64,000 nt of DNA, from the NCBI GenBank assembly GCA_013433145.1, contig CM024189.1, forward strand, positions 3,548,001-3,612,000, written 5' to 3'. This stretch comes from Ascaris suum (lineage: Eukaryota > Nematoda > Chromadorea > Rhabditida > Ascarididae). Positions 51,767 through 64,000 of the stretch are shown piece by piece. The first letter of the stretch is position 1. Each line of letters begins with the position of its first letter. The notes under the pieces are model-generated. The model made no database searches and was not told the DNA's origin. It saw only the letters and a program-made list of their open reading frames with translations. The position numbers were made by a program, and so were the translations under genes.

Positions 51767-54737
51767 TTAATGACTAATCAGTTTTGAAGAAGGACAATGC
51801 AGCAGAAAATTTGCGAGAAATGAGCAGGGGAATAGTAGGAGGATTTGGCCGTTCATCTCGAACTCTTGCTGATATATCTCGTTTTTGAAGGCGCTGAAAG
51901 TTTTTGGCTTGTTGAGACATTCTTTTGGATCCTTCCGATTACCAAATTTCACTTGTGGCCAACGATCTTCAGGGTACCCTGATCTTTGGAAATGCCTGGG
52001 CATTGAAAGAACCCAAAATTTGCCTAGTTTCCGTGTGTCTAATGAAGCGAAGTAGCAAAACTGCAGACGGAAGCCCGCTTCCGAACAACCCACTATCTTT
52101 ATAAACAAATCACTGCTATTTTAGGCACTATTATGCTCCACGCACGAGAATTAAGTCGTTTGCACTGCTGCTTCGCATTCTGATACGTCCACGGTCTGCT
52201 ATAACCCCCGTTTGGTGAAGATATGATGTTTAGTCACGCATCCCGAAACGTTAGCAAGAATGACATGATGTTTAGTCAGATCTAACGCTACATCCGCAGT
52301 GCAAGAACGTGCTTGAGAGGTATCGAAACGTTGCCTTTAAAAAAATCGTTTTGAACACGATTACCTTAAAACTAGGCACTTGGGCCTCAAAACGTGATTG
52401 AGAGCAAAATTTGTAGTACATTGCTCACAATCAATCAACGTCATAGCTGGTGACTGTACAACTGAGCCGACCACTAATGATGAGCTCCAAAGTTTGGAAT
52501 AACTAACCACTTCTATAAAAACACCGTAATCATTGAACCAGAGAACTTTCGTTTTAGGAGGTGCACACTACGGCACCGTCATGTATTTTTTGAGGAACCA
52601 CACTCCGTTCCACTGCATTGCTTGTGAGAAGTAAAATTGTCGCCAAAGATACTGCAATACGATTGTCTCTGCGTTGTGTGTTTCTCTGTAATTTCTCCCA
52701 GATATCACATTTCTTCACGTAATGCATTTGCTGACCGAGCTATGGAACATAGGTCGAGTTTTTTGTTATATTCCTAAGCGTACGAATCTGCAAACGATTC
52801 AAAGTTAGTGTCAGATATTCACTATTGCTCCCACAATTTTTAGGAATTATATTGAAAAGTGTAAGTGCACAACACCGTTGCCGTGAAGATCTATTAACAG
52901 ATTATCAAGCTGTCATAACAGCAAACAGCGAAATTGAGAGGAATCGTCCCCATCAACAAAACCTCATCGTCATATTGATAATTTTTGTGAAGCAATTGCA
53001 CCTCTTCAACAATTTTATTTCTACGTGACAATGCTGCAATAAATTGAGCTGCGGCGCCTCTGCATTCATACAATTCTAGAAGCTTTCTGAACCAAAAAAC
53101 GATTTGACAGACGTTGCCCATTATAAGCACTTACCGGAGAAGAGCAAATGAATGGGATTTTCTGCTGGAGCGGAAGGCGCACAAACTAGTGGTGACGTTG
53201 TGCGAATGGAACCTGCTGAAAGGGCAGCTGAAGCGTTTCCAACGATTGCCCCCTCCACTTTGAAGAAGTTACAATCGAGCTATTCGGCAATGTCCAGTTT
53301 TTACTTTACTTCTTGGATTTGTATTTTCTGAATGGCACAATTAGCGACTCCCTTCCGTTGCTCTTTCAGTTTCCCTCGCTCGTAGCACTCTTTCTACGTT
53401 GAACCACAATGTAAAGACCAAAAAGCTTTTTTTTTCATAGTGTGCTCATTAGCACTATTTGTTCTCTTATGAAACTGAACATCACGATATGGACTATATC
53501 TGCGTCAGGCTTATTTAAAGTTCAGGTGTTCTCGAAAAAGCAACGAAATAATAACACATGACTTAATCTCAGCAAAAGATTTCATCACTTATCAGCTCCG
53601 AGGTTGTCAAGGGATACAGCGAGTGCAATTACGTCTGCCTCGCTGACATAGCGTCTTAAGTTACGCAATGCGAATTAATTATATGAAATGCAGGCAATCA
53701 AGTCACATACTTGCTTACGGTGAAGGCCTTTGCGTCTACTCGATCCCCTCCAGTACGCCAGTAAATGTTCCTTCAACGTTCTTCTCCATTAGAAGTTTTC
53801 CGCAGTGCTGCGTACTAAAACACAAAACATCATTTCTGCAGTAGAGGTTCCCATCAATTTTCAGGTAGAGGCGCAAGTTTTATTCATAATAATAACCTAT
53901 CTAATGCATTTATATCTCAACTAGCGTGCGACCCCGTCATCCATTCAAATGAAATAAACATTTGCTGTTTTTTGCGATACCAGGCATTCTGGGTTCTGTG
54001 GTTACTCAGTGCAGTGCCATCTTCCTAGCTTGTCCCGTTCCATCCCCTCGTCTGCCCTCGTATTCCTTCGCTTTCGACAGTGGTTTTCGAGCATTGTTTG
54101 ATGCCTTTATGTCAGTGAGCCTATTTCTATCCTGCTCATACTTCTCCACACTTTCTGTCTGCTATGTTCGTAGGAAAGTTGTTTGCACTACATGAAGCAT
54201 TGTGATTTGAGAAAAATGGCCGCTTTCAATTAGGGTGCATTTTTTAATCGAATTTTCAGCTTCTTTAAGTAAGCTCTTTAAGTAAGCTCATTAACAAGTA
54301 ATGATGCTGCATATTTGCATAAGAAATATGTGAAGCCAAAGGTGACACTTATGCAGCGGTATGCACTCCTTGCAGTGGTTTCGCTTCAGCGACAATTTGC
54401 TGCCATTCGTAAGAAAAAGGAGGCCTGTCAAGAGAGGATACCGAGCCTACTGGCCAAGTTTGCTTCTCACTAAATTCTATCCTAGATGAAGCTTTGCAGG
54501 CTTGCTTCATTTCAATGCATTCATCGCGTTAATCGTTCGATTAACCACGCGCATAATGCGACAATCATGCGAATTTGCATTCTTGTTGCCTTCAAGAACC
54601 TTGAGTGGTCGCTTCATTTCCCTTACCTGATTTGTTCTGAAAGTTTTCACGGCCACTTCGTTCAGTTTTTCAAGCAAATGCGAGGCGTGTGACTCTGTGG
54701 GAGCCAAGAATATCATAGGATGAAGCCTTTCATCATC
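51767..54737 (-). CDS. Unrecognised minus-strand gene, 3' part
   Basis: Minus-strand exons 53257-53135, 53075-52963, 52453-52365 and 52115-51767 (stop) join in phase. A further clear exon, 54737-54627, ends at a strong donor (CAG/GTAAGG). A linking exon between 54.6 and 53.3 kb is needed and not settled; one candidate ends at the donor at 53717. Visible features are an Ala/Ser/Pro-rich stretch (GNASAALSAGSIRTTSP), a helical segment (IAALSRRNKIVEEVQLLHK) and a CEQC...C cluster (IDCEQCTTNFALNHVL) that could bind a metal. A long last exon of 115 residues includes GKFWVLSMPRHFQRSGYPED. Donor GTAAGT at 53134 and acceptor AGCTTCTAG before 53075 are good. The family is not recognised. The ATG has not been found, so the 5' end lies beyond 54737 and may include the exons at 56.2-56.5 kb. 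Confidence 0.48.
52223..52278. repeat. Duplicated 14-mer, period 42
   Basis: ATGATGTTTAGTCA occurs at 52223-52236 and 52265-52278, within an intron of the minus-strand gene. No function is suggested. Confidence 0.8.
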
Positions 54738-56180
54738 CTTCAAGGTGATTTATCAGTTACGAAGAGGTTTTCCACGGAAAACTGTATACATTTTGCGCCG
54801 GTTAGATTTTCCTTTCTAGCAAATTGCATACTGAAATCTGAGTGCTTCTCGGAAGATCTATACGAGTATGTTAACGCATTATTGCGCATATTTTATTGCT
54901 ACACAGCTGAGCAGTATTAAGAGATGAATATAAATATCGAGGTGTTGATGGCAGCAGCATTTGCGCTGTGAAGAAAAAAGCTCAAACGAAAATATAGCAA
55001 GACAGGAATCTAAAGCCGTGTCGCAGCAATTCGTTCGTTTCAGTATCAGATTCGTTGAACCAACGCAATTTATCCATAAATGTCATGGAAACAGGCAAAT
55101 GTGCGGCGAATTTCTTTTGTGCACAGCCAGCTCGAACAACTAATGCACTGAACTGTTTTCTAACTTCAGCATTTTGCATATATACTCTCCTTACAGTATC
55201 TTATGAATTTATTAAAACTTGCATGCACATTTTGGTGCTTTTGCAGTCGTCAGACTTAGGATTTTTTTTTCGCACAGTATACTATTTCTGCTGAAGTGGT
55301 TCATAAATGAGGGCATTATTCGGCGACACATTGATCATTTTTGCAAGAAGGCGCTTTGCCATCATTAGCGACGTTTAGAAAAACCAGTGAAATCGAGCAT
55401 TATTTATGAAAGAATATGATTTTACAGGTGCTTAATCAGATGCATCTCATATATACACCCGTTTCGCTTCCTAAAACAAAAAAACGATTACATCAGCTAA
55501 TCAATCCCAAACACTCAGTAAAGAGAGCTTTTAGCAGCTTAATGGATTTTTAGTTTATTCCTATAGATGCAACGCCACTACTTCAAACATATTAGAATTT
55601 ATTTTAAATGGCACCAACATTATCGTGTTTTCGTAATGCAGTGGCCGTCATTTGCCCCCATTTTCGCTTAAATCGAAGCGGTTGCAATTGCATCACCTCT
55701 AAACGAATAAGAGAAAGCTAGTACTTTCGTCCAGCTCATGTTTGAGTGCTGAAAAAAAATTTATGCTTGCAGTTGCAACCTTCGAACTTCAAAAGTGGTC
55801 GATAGGAATGCTGTTGTAAAATTATTATAGGGCGAGTGAGATTTTGAATCGTGCATAACTGCAGTCGTTCAGTCATTCTCGACTAGTGTTGAAACTCGGA
55901 GAGCCGAAAACCGGCGACCCATCGGACGATTTTCGTTTACTAAAATTACAGGAATTTAATAGCAGCGACAAATATTCATCGCGCTCTATTCTGTACGTAT
56001 AAGCTTCGAAGAAAGCAGCATTGTAGATACTGAGCTGCAACGTTCTCATTTGAATGTTTTCATGTTCTTAGTACGAGGCAATTGCGGCAAATTTCCTGCC
56101 CTTCTTCCTGTGTTTTCAATTTCTAGGGGCATTAGTCATGTTCGGCCTTCGAGTTGTTTCATCTATGGATATCAGGGAAC

Positions 56181-56518
56181 GGTTCCAATGCTGGGCGTTG
56201 GAATAGACCGAATCGCTCTTTCGGCTTCCTTCGAGAAAGCCCAACTCGATGCAGACACTGCCATACACTAAAATAAATAAGCCAATTCTTAGGCAAAATG
56301 TGTTTTTACTCGGACTCCGTATTTCATAGGAATGGTGAGATATGCTCATGCGTCAAAGTGCACAAGTACTAGGTTTCGACGATCGCAAAAACGACAGACT
56401 TCGAGCGAAATCTCGTCCGTCTTGACATCGGAGGCCCTTACTTCAGAGCTTAGAAACTCGAGAATCTGCGGGAAACTTCTCTGCCTGTCAATGTCAGGGC
56501 TTCGTAAGTGCATAGGGT
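56181..56518 (-). CDS. Two phase-matched exons, perhaps 5' part of 51.8 kb gene
   Basis: Exon 56518-56442 ends at the donor GTAAGG, and exon 56267-56181 follows an acceptor ending TTTATTTTAG; they join in phase. Key residues are MHLRSPDIDRQRSFPQILEF, then SWAFSKEAERAIRSIPTPS. Possible earlier exons are 56599-56577 and one ending at 56631, but they imply a 31-nt intron and are doubtful. Strand and distance would allow these to belong to the gene ending at 51767, with linking exons near 55.0-55.2 kb. No family is recognised. Confidence 0.35.
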
Positions 56519-56699
56519 CTTTAAATTTCAAGGCTTATCGAGCGATATTTTTGCATCGATCAGCACTACCACCAACCACTCCACGAATAGAGTTTAATGC
56601 TGTAGACAAAACTGAGTATATCTATCTCACCAAACAGAACAAGGCGAGTGAGAGGATGGAACTACAGCGGGAATTCTGGTTCCTTGGAATGTCCTGTCC

Positions 56700-59600
56700 T
56701 GAACTGAAAAGACCATATAAAGCGTGCTGTTTAAAACAGTTTCCTCATAGGCGAAACTTAGAAAGAAAACTCGTCATATGCTTCCAATTCTGATAAAGTT
56801 GTTCACTTGATGTACTCGTTTTGTTTATTATATCTGCTGACTGTGTTCGTTCATGAAGTAGAAAAATACATCAGAAAAGTTCGACGAAATATTACAAACG
56901 TCCCCAGCGATGAATGGGAAGGATGAAGCAGAAGCAGTTTGGAAAATAATAGACGAAATGAGCAGCTGCGGCATTAAAAAATAGCAAAGGTAGAGGAAAA
57001 GGCTGTAATTAAGGGAACTGAAGAAATGAAGGCATAAGGTTGAGGTGCGGAAAGGTGGCGCGATCGTCTAATGTTCAGTAAAGGACAACCAGACCGAAAA
57101 TTGGGACGAAAATGCTTTTGTGCAAGAAGAGATGTCGTTCAGAAACGCAATTTTTAACGAATAAACATCAAAATAATGACAACTCTTCGAGTTACTGCGG
57201 CTTGTACTCATTGCAGAAAGATAAGAATGCTTCAAGGGTACGACCTCGCTGATTACACCGAGGGCGTAATCGAAGAAGTCACAATGAAAGAAGGAATTTA
57301 GAGACCGACTATTTGCAGCATCCCATAGCCATGGTCGATAGATGGCACTCAGCACACCACACTGCTCGCAACACATCAGACTGTTGTGTTCAAGTTCTTT
57401 TAACAGATAAAAATCTGAGACGCAAAGAGGAACCTCAACGCCCCGAACCCGCTCAAAGCCAGGAATGCATATCAGGAATCTACTTAAGTTCAAGAAATTT
57501 TAATGCCTCCTCCTTCGTCTCCTCTTGGAATGTTCAGTACGTTAGCATTCGCAAACTGTGAAGAATATCTCACCTCAATACCTGAAAGAGAACTACTATC
57601 TTAATATGCTTGCATTTTTCTTCAATTTCGTCTCAAAGATCCCCCATTTCCTCTGGCCTCTATTGATCATTTCTTAACCGAATGCATGACCTTGCGACGA
57701 AGCCCAAAAGCTCGCATTCCAAACTATTTTTTCCATCCTACAAATTCTCTTTCACCAACGGATGCAGTTGAAAGACTAGTCTCGAACAATGTTAGCATTT
57801 TTAGGTCCAATATGACACTCATCTATAGCTGGCAAATACAGCAGATTTGGGGTATGTCTCGGATGATTTGAAATATGGCAGTGCCTTCTGCCTATGCGCC
57901 ACGCTTTGGCATGTATTACTGTTGAAGCAATGAAGATAGCGCGAGCTAAAAGAACCTGCAAAGTCAACTGATTGTGTAGCACTGCTATTAAGAGAACGCG
58001 GAAGCCATTGGGTTTTTCTTCCGTTCGGCTCTGCTAACAGTCGTACTTAGTCATCAGAAGGTGGCTGCGCGGAAATTGCCGTTATCCATTAAGGGTAGCA
58101 AAAAAATGGTGCAAGCACAGCATTGTTGCTTAAACGTAACCACATTGGGCACTTCGCGCTTTGAATGTATATCACAAAGCATAGCGAAAGAAACCTCATT
58201 GTACTCGTCTTTGCGCGTGGGGAGGTGCTTGGTGGCTTGGTGGCTAATATGAGGAGCGATGCGCTGAAACTCGAAGCGTCGCACTGGTGCGCACAAATTG
58301 AGATGTTTCCTCGCTAGTAAACGATCACGCGATTCTAACCGTCCGTGCTGAGTGAACGAGTCGGCGTCGGTTAACCCGTCCAAAGAACTCCCCTCTTCCG
58401 CCATCTTCTCTTAGATGTTGCGATCGCGTGCTGACAGCGACTCAAGTTTTTCCACTTCGTTCTGGCAAATTGATTTGCGCTCGGTGAATGCCGCAGCATC
58501 AAGAGCCTAATTGAACTTTGGCTGTAACACCCTATATAACATACTACACACCAGAATCCAATCTATACAACTCCACAACAATTCTTCACCGAAAGTGGCC
58601 AAATATGCTGCGTGCGCAATTGCTCATTTAGAAATATTATTGTCAGTTCTTGCCTTCACAGGGGCGCTTCATTCGATTTATATTGTACATGCGTAGTATC
58701 ACGGAACCCACTTGTGATTACGCCATTGTGCATCACTGATTGAAATACACATTCACTATCCTCACCTTCTCGATGAACAATACTACTAGAGGTGGGATCA
58801 TTTTGAATATCATGCCGCACCTCATTTTTCTTTATAAAGCTATCTTCTTGGCTGCAAAAGATCTACAAAAGATGACCAATTTCACTGAAATAGATGTAAC
58901 ATACGGTGCGATCAGAATTAAGTGATTAAAAAAGAATGCGGGTGCTATCTGGAACGCAGGGGAAGTGACAGTATGCAAGTAATGCGCATTTCGAAGAGAC
59001 GATTTTCAAGATGGAGTCTCTGACGGGAAAGACTATGGCCTGAATGTGCCCGTATTCCTTGCTGACCTCACACTTGTAACTCGTATCATATTTTGCTTTA
59101 TCGGCTCAAAATTTCCTTATCAGATGAAGCACAGTTGGCACGGTAAAATTTGGTGTTAGCAAGTTGCAACAATTTGAAGCGATAAACTGGCAATACTAGT
59201 CGCATCGTTTTTTTTGCCAACTTTTAGCTAAGGCATACCACAACTTAGCTGAATACACAAATCTGAGCAAATTGCCCATTAGGATATGACGCTCGCGACG
59301 AGCACTGTTGTGCGATCTAAGCGAAAAGGAACAAGTAAAAACTAGTGACAGACGGTCGTACAGTATGTGCGTTTTGGAAATCAACCGATCAAGGTAGCAG
59401 TTTGCAGCAGCATTCAAACAGCCGTGGAAAAAATGCTCTGTATATCTTCAGGCATCACTGACCGACTGCACCAACTCTTCAAATGAAAGTGTGCATTGGC
59501 CGCACAATGCATTAGAATTGTGCTCCCAAAGTTGATGTTCCTAATTAGCATAAAATAAGGTGACTTTAATCCACTGTAGCTGAAATAGCCTCGGTAGCTT

Positions 59601-62600
59601 CTTATTCGCTGAATCAGTTGGGCATCACCGTAAGCAGTGTTCACAGATTCCGTGAACACATTTCAAATAATGCTCGAACAATGGTTGCGAGCGTCCATCA
59701 TACTGCGGTCATTCTCCATCAAAGACGTTTCTGTTCTTACCCAACTATCTATTCTTTATGCGTTCCTTTACTAGAACTTGACTCTCATATTTGATCAGCA
59801 TAGAGTATTAGGAGAGATAAGAAATTCCCTAACTGTACTAAGGATGTCACTGAGAACTTCATATTAAGGCATCGCAAGTGGGGTTGAAAGACTACCGTTG
59901 GCGACTACCAAAAAAATTCAGTGTTTAGTCTCGAAGCTCTTGCATTACGTTAATGTTATCTTAATTTATTCATACCTAGCACACTGTTCATGATGAGGCT
60001 GATCTCACATTTAACGAATTTTAAAGCTTCTCCCCAACTTTTGTCATCTTCACTTTGTTTGTGCTCTTAAATTTAATGATAGCAGATGCCATTTTGATGT
60101 TGCTAGGAAGCTACTTCGTAAAGAGTGCTTACTGCATAGAAGTTGCCATCGACAGAAGCGATAAATACTCTGTGTTTGAAGATATGTACGAAAAAACCTA
60201 GGAACAAAAAAAAACCTAGGAAAAGAAATCTTCGTTGATGAAAAATTCCAGTATTCGTTCATCCCGCCGACCGATAATTGGCTTCACTCCATTGAAAGAA
60301 ATAATTTACCATGCGTTCATTTCTGCAGTCATTTCTTATATATCTCACGCGCATATTTTCGCTTCCTATTATATAGTTATTTCTAGCCTCTGCCTTATGA
60401 TAGTATATTTATAGCTGAGTTCTGCTTGTTTTAATGTCATTATTAAATATTTCTTAGCCTTTATGAAATCGATTTCTTGTTAGAGCTCTCTTTTATGTTT
60501 TTATGTCTTTGCAAGTTTATGATTCATCTATAAGGTCCGCCCCTTGAAGTTACGACTACGTGCTGGAGACATGATCACTATTCATTTCTATACTCTTTAA
60601 AATTTTATAATTAGTTGGTATGCGAAAAAATTGAATGTGATCTTTTTTTTTGCATTCAATCGCACCTCATTCACATGCCGCTTGCAATTCACTCATAAAT
60701 TCATCTCGTTCCCAAAAATGGCCAATGCAAAAATTCACGCAAAAATAATCGATGAAGCTTTTTTCTATGGCGATTACTGGACAACTCTTTATATTTACGT
60801 ATGCGAACATCTCTACGTATTATTGTTTATAATGCTATTTAAGATATTGTAGATGCTAACGAGTGATCTGTTATGATCAGATGAGTTCTTGTGATCTTCA
60901 TTTTGCATAACAAGTTGATTTGCTTACATTTCGTTTTGATCTTGATCCTGATTTCTCCCCAAGTGGATGACGATTTTCCTTGGGGACCATAGCTGAAGAT
61001 GTAAATAGGCTGCGGTCTTGTTTGTTAAATAGTATAGGCTTCCCATCATCTCGTGGTTGTTGTCGGCCGTAATGAACGAGCTTTCATTAATTCGGTGATG
61101 TTCTTCACAAGCCAGAGCGGTCGCAGTAGGGAATTATAATATTGAAATAGAAATGGTATCCAACCCATGCAGTGACGGTAAGAAAAGTACCTTGAACCTC
61201 TTTCCATCGCTATACACTCAGCGTCTTTTGAAGCAACACCTCACTACTGAGATAATAATCTTATCGTGCAACACTTCAAGCTTCACTTGTGAGGAATGTT
61301 GCAGACAAAAATCAACTGGTTTATATTATACTGAATAGTGATAGCGATGTGCGATATGGAATAATCAACGTCCATGACGCGCTTTGAGTTTCTTTTTCTT
61401 CTTTTCTTTCATGCGTTATTGCTTGTGAAGTAATTTTCACCCTCATAATCTGTTTCCTTTCACATTAGACTATATTTTAGAGAATTATTTTCGATAACAT
61501 TTCATCAAGCCTATTACTTTCACTTTCTTAAATTAATTTATATAAGGTATCTGTGGTTCTTTATACTTCAGCGCATATTAATTAGTGCTCAGATTGTACA
61601 TTTTCCTTCTTTGTTACAAGGATTATTCCTTTGCATCCATATTCATTCGTTTCTAGCTTTTATTTCTTCATCATTGACAAAGGACTCAAATTTTGCTCTT
61701 TCTTCCATTTTCTCAGCAGTTATTTTTTCTCCGAGGTTAAAAACGTGACCATCACATCATCCTAATTTCTTCGTTTAATATTCTGTCTTCCAGTTGAAGA
61801 AAAAGCTACTCCCATTAAGAATCTAGAATGTGTGCTTAGTATTACTTTGGTTGCTTGAAGGAAATTTTTGGTGTAGCTTCAAAATGCTCGTAAAGCATCA
61901 CTGTTAGATTCCATATTTCTCAACTATATTTTCGCTATGGGCATTTCTTGAAAAGTAGACCTTGTGCTCTTCACTTCACTTGCTTACCAGAACAGGAATA
62001 CAAGTGTACATTTTGCATGCATATATTTGTCATAGAAGCGCGCACTCGCTATTGAATTTTAGCGCAATTAAAATAAATATATAGCAGATGAAACACTCTT
62101 TGCGCTTCTCGTCGTATTATTTCATTTTTATTTCGCAGTTGTAATTTAATCAAAAATTTTCATCCATCACGATAATTGAGGTGGATTTTATGTTTCAGTG
62201 AGGTTCTTTCTATATCTAATCGAACAAGTTTTTTTTTGCGTTTGTCGAACTATGTCGGCGTTGCGGAAAAGCGGTCGCGTAAGGTTTTATTGCAAGCGAA
62301 TGCTAGCACAATTCCCTCCAGTTTCAATTTTATTCATGAACCGTGATTTCTTACTCGTTCGCCGTTTCAAGCGATCTTTTAAACGGCACGAAATATTGCA
62401 CTGCTAGCTCAACGTTAACTTATGTTGATGGTAATGATGACGATAAAATTAGGCCTGTCTGCCGCCTTATGTCATCTGCGCAAACAAGTTGAAAATCTGG
62501 ATAATTTCTGTTGTTGTGTTCTGCTCACTTACTACTGCTTGCAGTGAGGCATCCAACGCAGCCGCGATCTGAAGGATGGTGTAAAGGTCACTGGTGGCTG

Positions 62601-64000
62601 CAGATTTACATGCAGGACCATGGTGGATCGCATTTTACTCATTTCTCTCTAACTAACAGTGGATTAGGTAGCGTTTTGATCATTTTGTATGTGCGAATTG
62701 CTGAGAATCGGAGTGAAGCTTCATAGACTTGTTCAGCGATAAGAGATGTTCGCTTATTAGGATCGGACCGCAACATCGCCTCATCCACTCCCCATTTTGT
62801 CTTCGTCTACTCTTGGCGTTTCGGAAATTTAATCCTGTTGTGCATTTTGTTTCGGGCACCGATGTGTTAGAAAATGTCAGCGAATCAATATGCAAGTCAT
62901 TCGCCATCGTCGGATGTTATAAGTGCAAAAACAGGCATAAATTTTTAACAATCCTTCTCAACATCTAATCTTGGCGTTTTTCTCAGGGAAGAGAGGTGAT
63001 TTTAAACTATGAGCAGTAACAGCCGAAGAAAGCAAAAATGGCCGTTCAGATTTTCAGCTACGACCATAGTTCGGCGGAAGGTGCACCATATCGTTTTATG
63101 GTTTATTTTTATGCTCGAGATCTTTCATCTCTTTCTAGGAGCTATAATCTTTGGTTTCCGGATTTCCCAGAGCATGTGAAGTCAAATACTTTAGTGCGTC
63201 ATTAAGAAATATTTGCGACGGACTTCCCATTCGCCGTTTTCGTCACGAGAGTTAATCTTGCTCAAGTGCAGCGTCGCAAACATTCGATAGAAGTGATGCT
63301 GAAGGTCGAATGCTTAATAAGGCGATAATAATAGTGCAGTAGAATCTTTAGGTTAAACTCCAATAGATTCACATGAATTTCGGCTTTCTATTGCAATGTA
63401 ATATCAGCTTTTTGTTACATGTGGTATGCGACTTGCAGTATGTTTTGACCCTTTCGTCATCGTTTCGATTGCCAAACTTTTGTGGAAGATAGCTTGACTG
63501 TTGAATTTGCAAATGTTCCCATGAAACTAATTATGGCATCTTAGGAGTGTTTATCACACTTAAGTATCCCACATATCTCGATTTCAACAGCCGAGAACTT
63601 CATAGGGAAACACTGGAAAAGAATTTTGGTGTGTGGCAGCTAAATTTCGAATGTGCAAGAAGTGATACGGAATGAAACAACATACAGTGACATTAAAGGA
63701 CTGAAAATCTAGTTAATATAAGTTGTAGAAAGTCGAGCCAAGAAATACGAGAGGAATTTTAAAAAAATCATCGGAAACTGCAATTTTACAGAGCCGCCGA
63801 TTGGCGAAAATGTTTCCAGGTGCAAATTACTTTCTGGAATAAAAACGATATGCATGGCCACCTCAGTTTAGCGATGAATTTTTGTAGCCTTGAAAAGGTA
63901 GGTAAACTAAAGAAATACATAATTGTGAACAAGATGAAAGGAGTGGAGGAGAATGGGAAAGGAGGGAGAGACAGGAGGAATGTGCAGTGCAGACCATGTG
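56700..64000. other. No supportable gene
   Basis: AT-rich sequence with scattered frames of 60-140 codons. I saw no family motif and no chain of phased exons. The final 60 bases are purine-rich (repeated GGA/GAGA). Confidence 0.35.

Noticed and set aside
51880..52065. Open plus-strand frame (PNFTCGQRSSGYPDLWKC) antisense to the 51.8 kb gene
   Set aside because: The minus-strand frame is longer, joins in phase to the exon at 52453-52365, and ends in a proper stop.
56126..56271. Plus-strand frame resembling TM3 of a second 7TM receptor (GYQGTVPMLGVGIDRIAL)
   Set aside because: No donor follows, the frame stops soon after, and the opposite strand has a better exon (56267-56181) with a strong acceptor and matching phase to its neighbour.
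56332..56793. 153-codon plus-strand open frame
   Set aside because: No motif or splice signals, and it overlaps minus-strand exons with strong donor and acceptor sites.

Overview
The window looks like genomic DNA from a nematode, probably a parasite with a large genome. It is AT-rich, no reading frame exceeds about 230 codons, and coding sequence survives only as short exons joined by GT-AG introns (about 50 nt to 4 kb). Several start codons lie 2-23 nt downstream of a good 3' splice site, as expected for spliced-leader (SL) trans-splicing. A strongylid (clade V) source is an inference from intron style and chemoreceptor-like content, not proven. There is no sign of prokaryotic operons, CRISPR arrays, rRNA or a confident tRNA.

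Layout. (1) 0.8-10.5 kb, minus: six exons of a secreted ectonucleotide pyrophosphatase/phosphodiesterase-like protein whose 3' end runs off the left edge. It keeps the fold but has altered catalytic residues. (2) 15.3-21.6 kb, minus: about ten phase-compatible exons of an unrecognised protein of about 315 residues or more. (3) 21.6-36.2 kb: mostly non-coding, with an unresolved plus-strand candidate at 23.7-25.8 kb and one long (TA)n array. (4) 36.3-38.2 kb, minus: a compact unrecognised gene of about nine short exons. (5) 39.6-50.4 kb, plus: a class A (rhodopsin-like) seven-transmembrane receptor in six exons that close to exactly 474 codons plus stop, divergent from the preceding gene. (6) 50.5-51.7 kb, plus: a small gene whose SL-like acceptor lies 178 nt after the receptor stop, suggesting a two-gene operon. 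(7) 51.8-54.7 kb, and perhaps to 56.7 kb, minus: an unrecognised gene ending 50 bp from gene 6, tail to tail. (8) 56.7-64 kb: nothing I can support.

All gene models were built by hand, matching splice sites, reading phase and open frames. The ENPP-like gene and the receptor are supported by family motifs. The four unrecognised genes rest only on long runs of exons with matching phase, so individual boundaries may be wrong. Three (TA)n arrays of 125-168 nt, one of them 22 nt past a receptor exon, and several homopolymer tracts are the main repeats.
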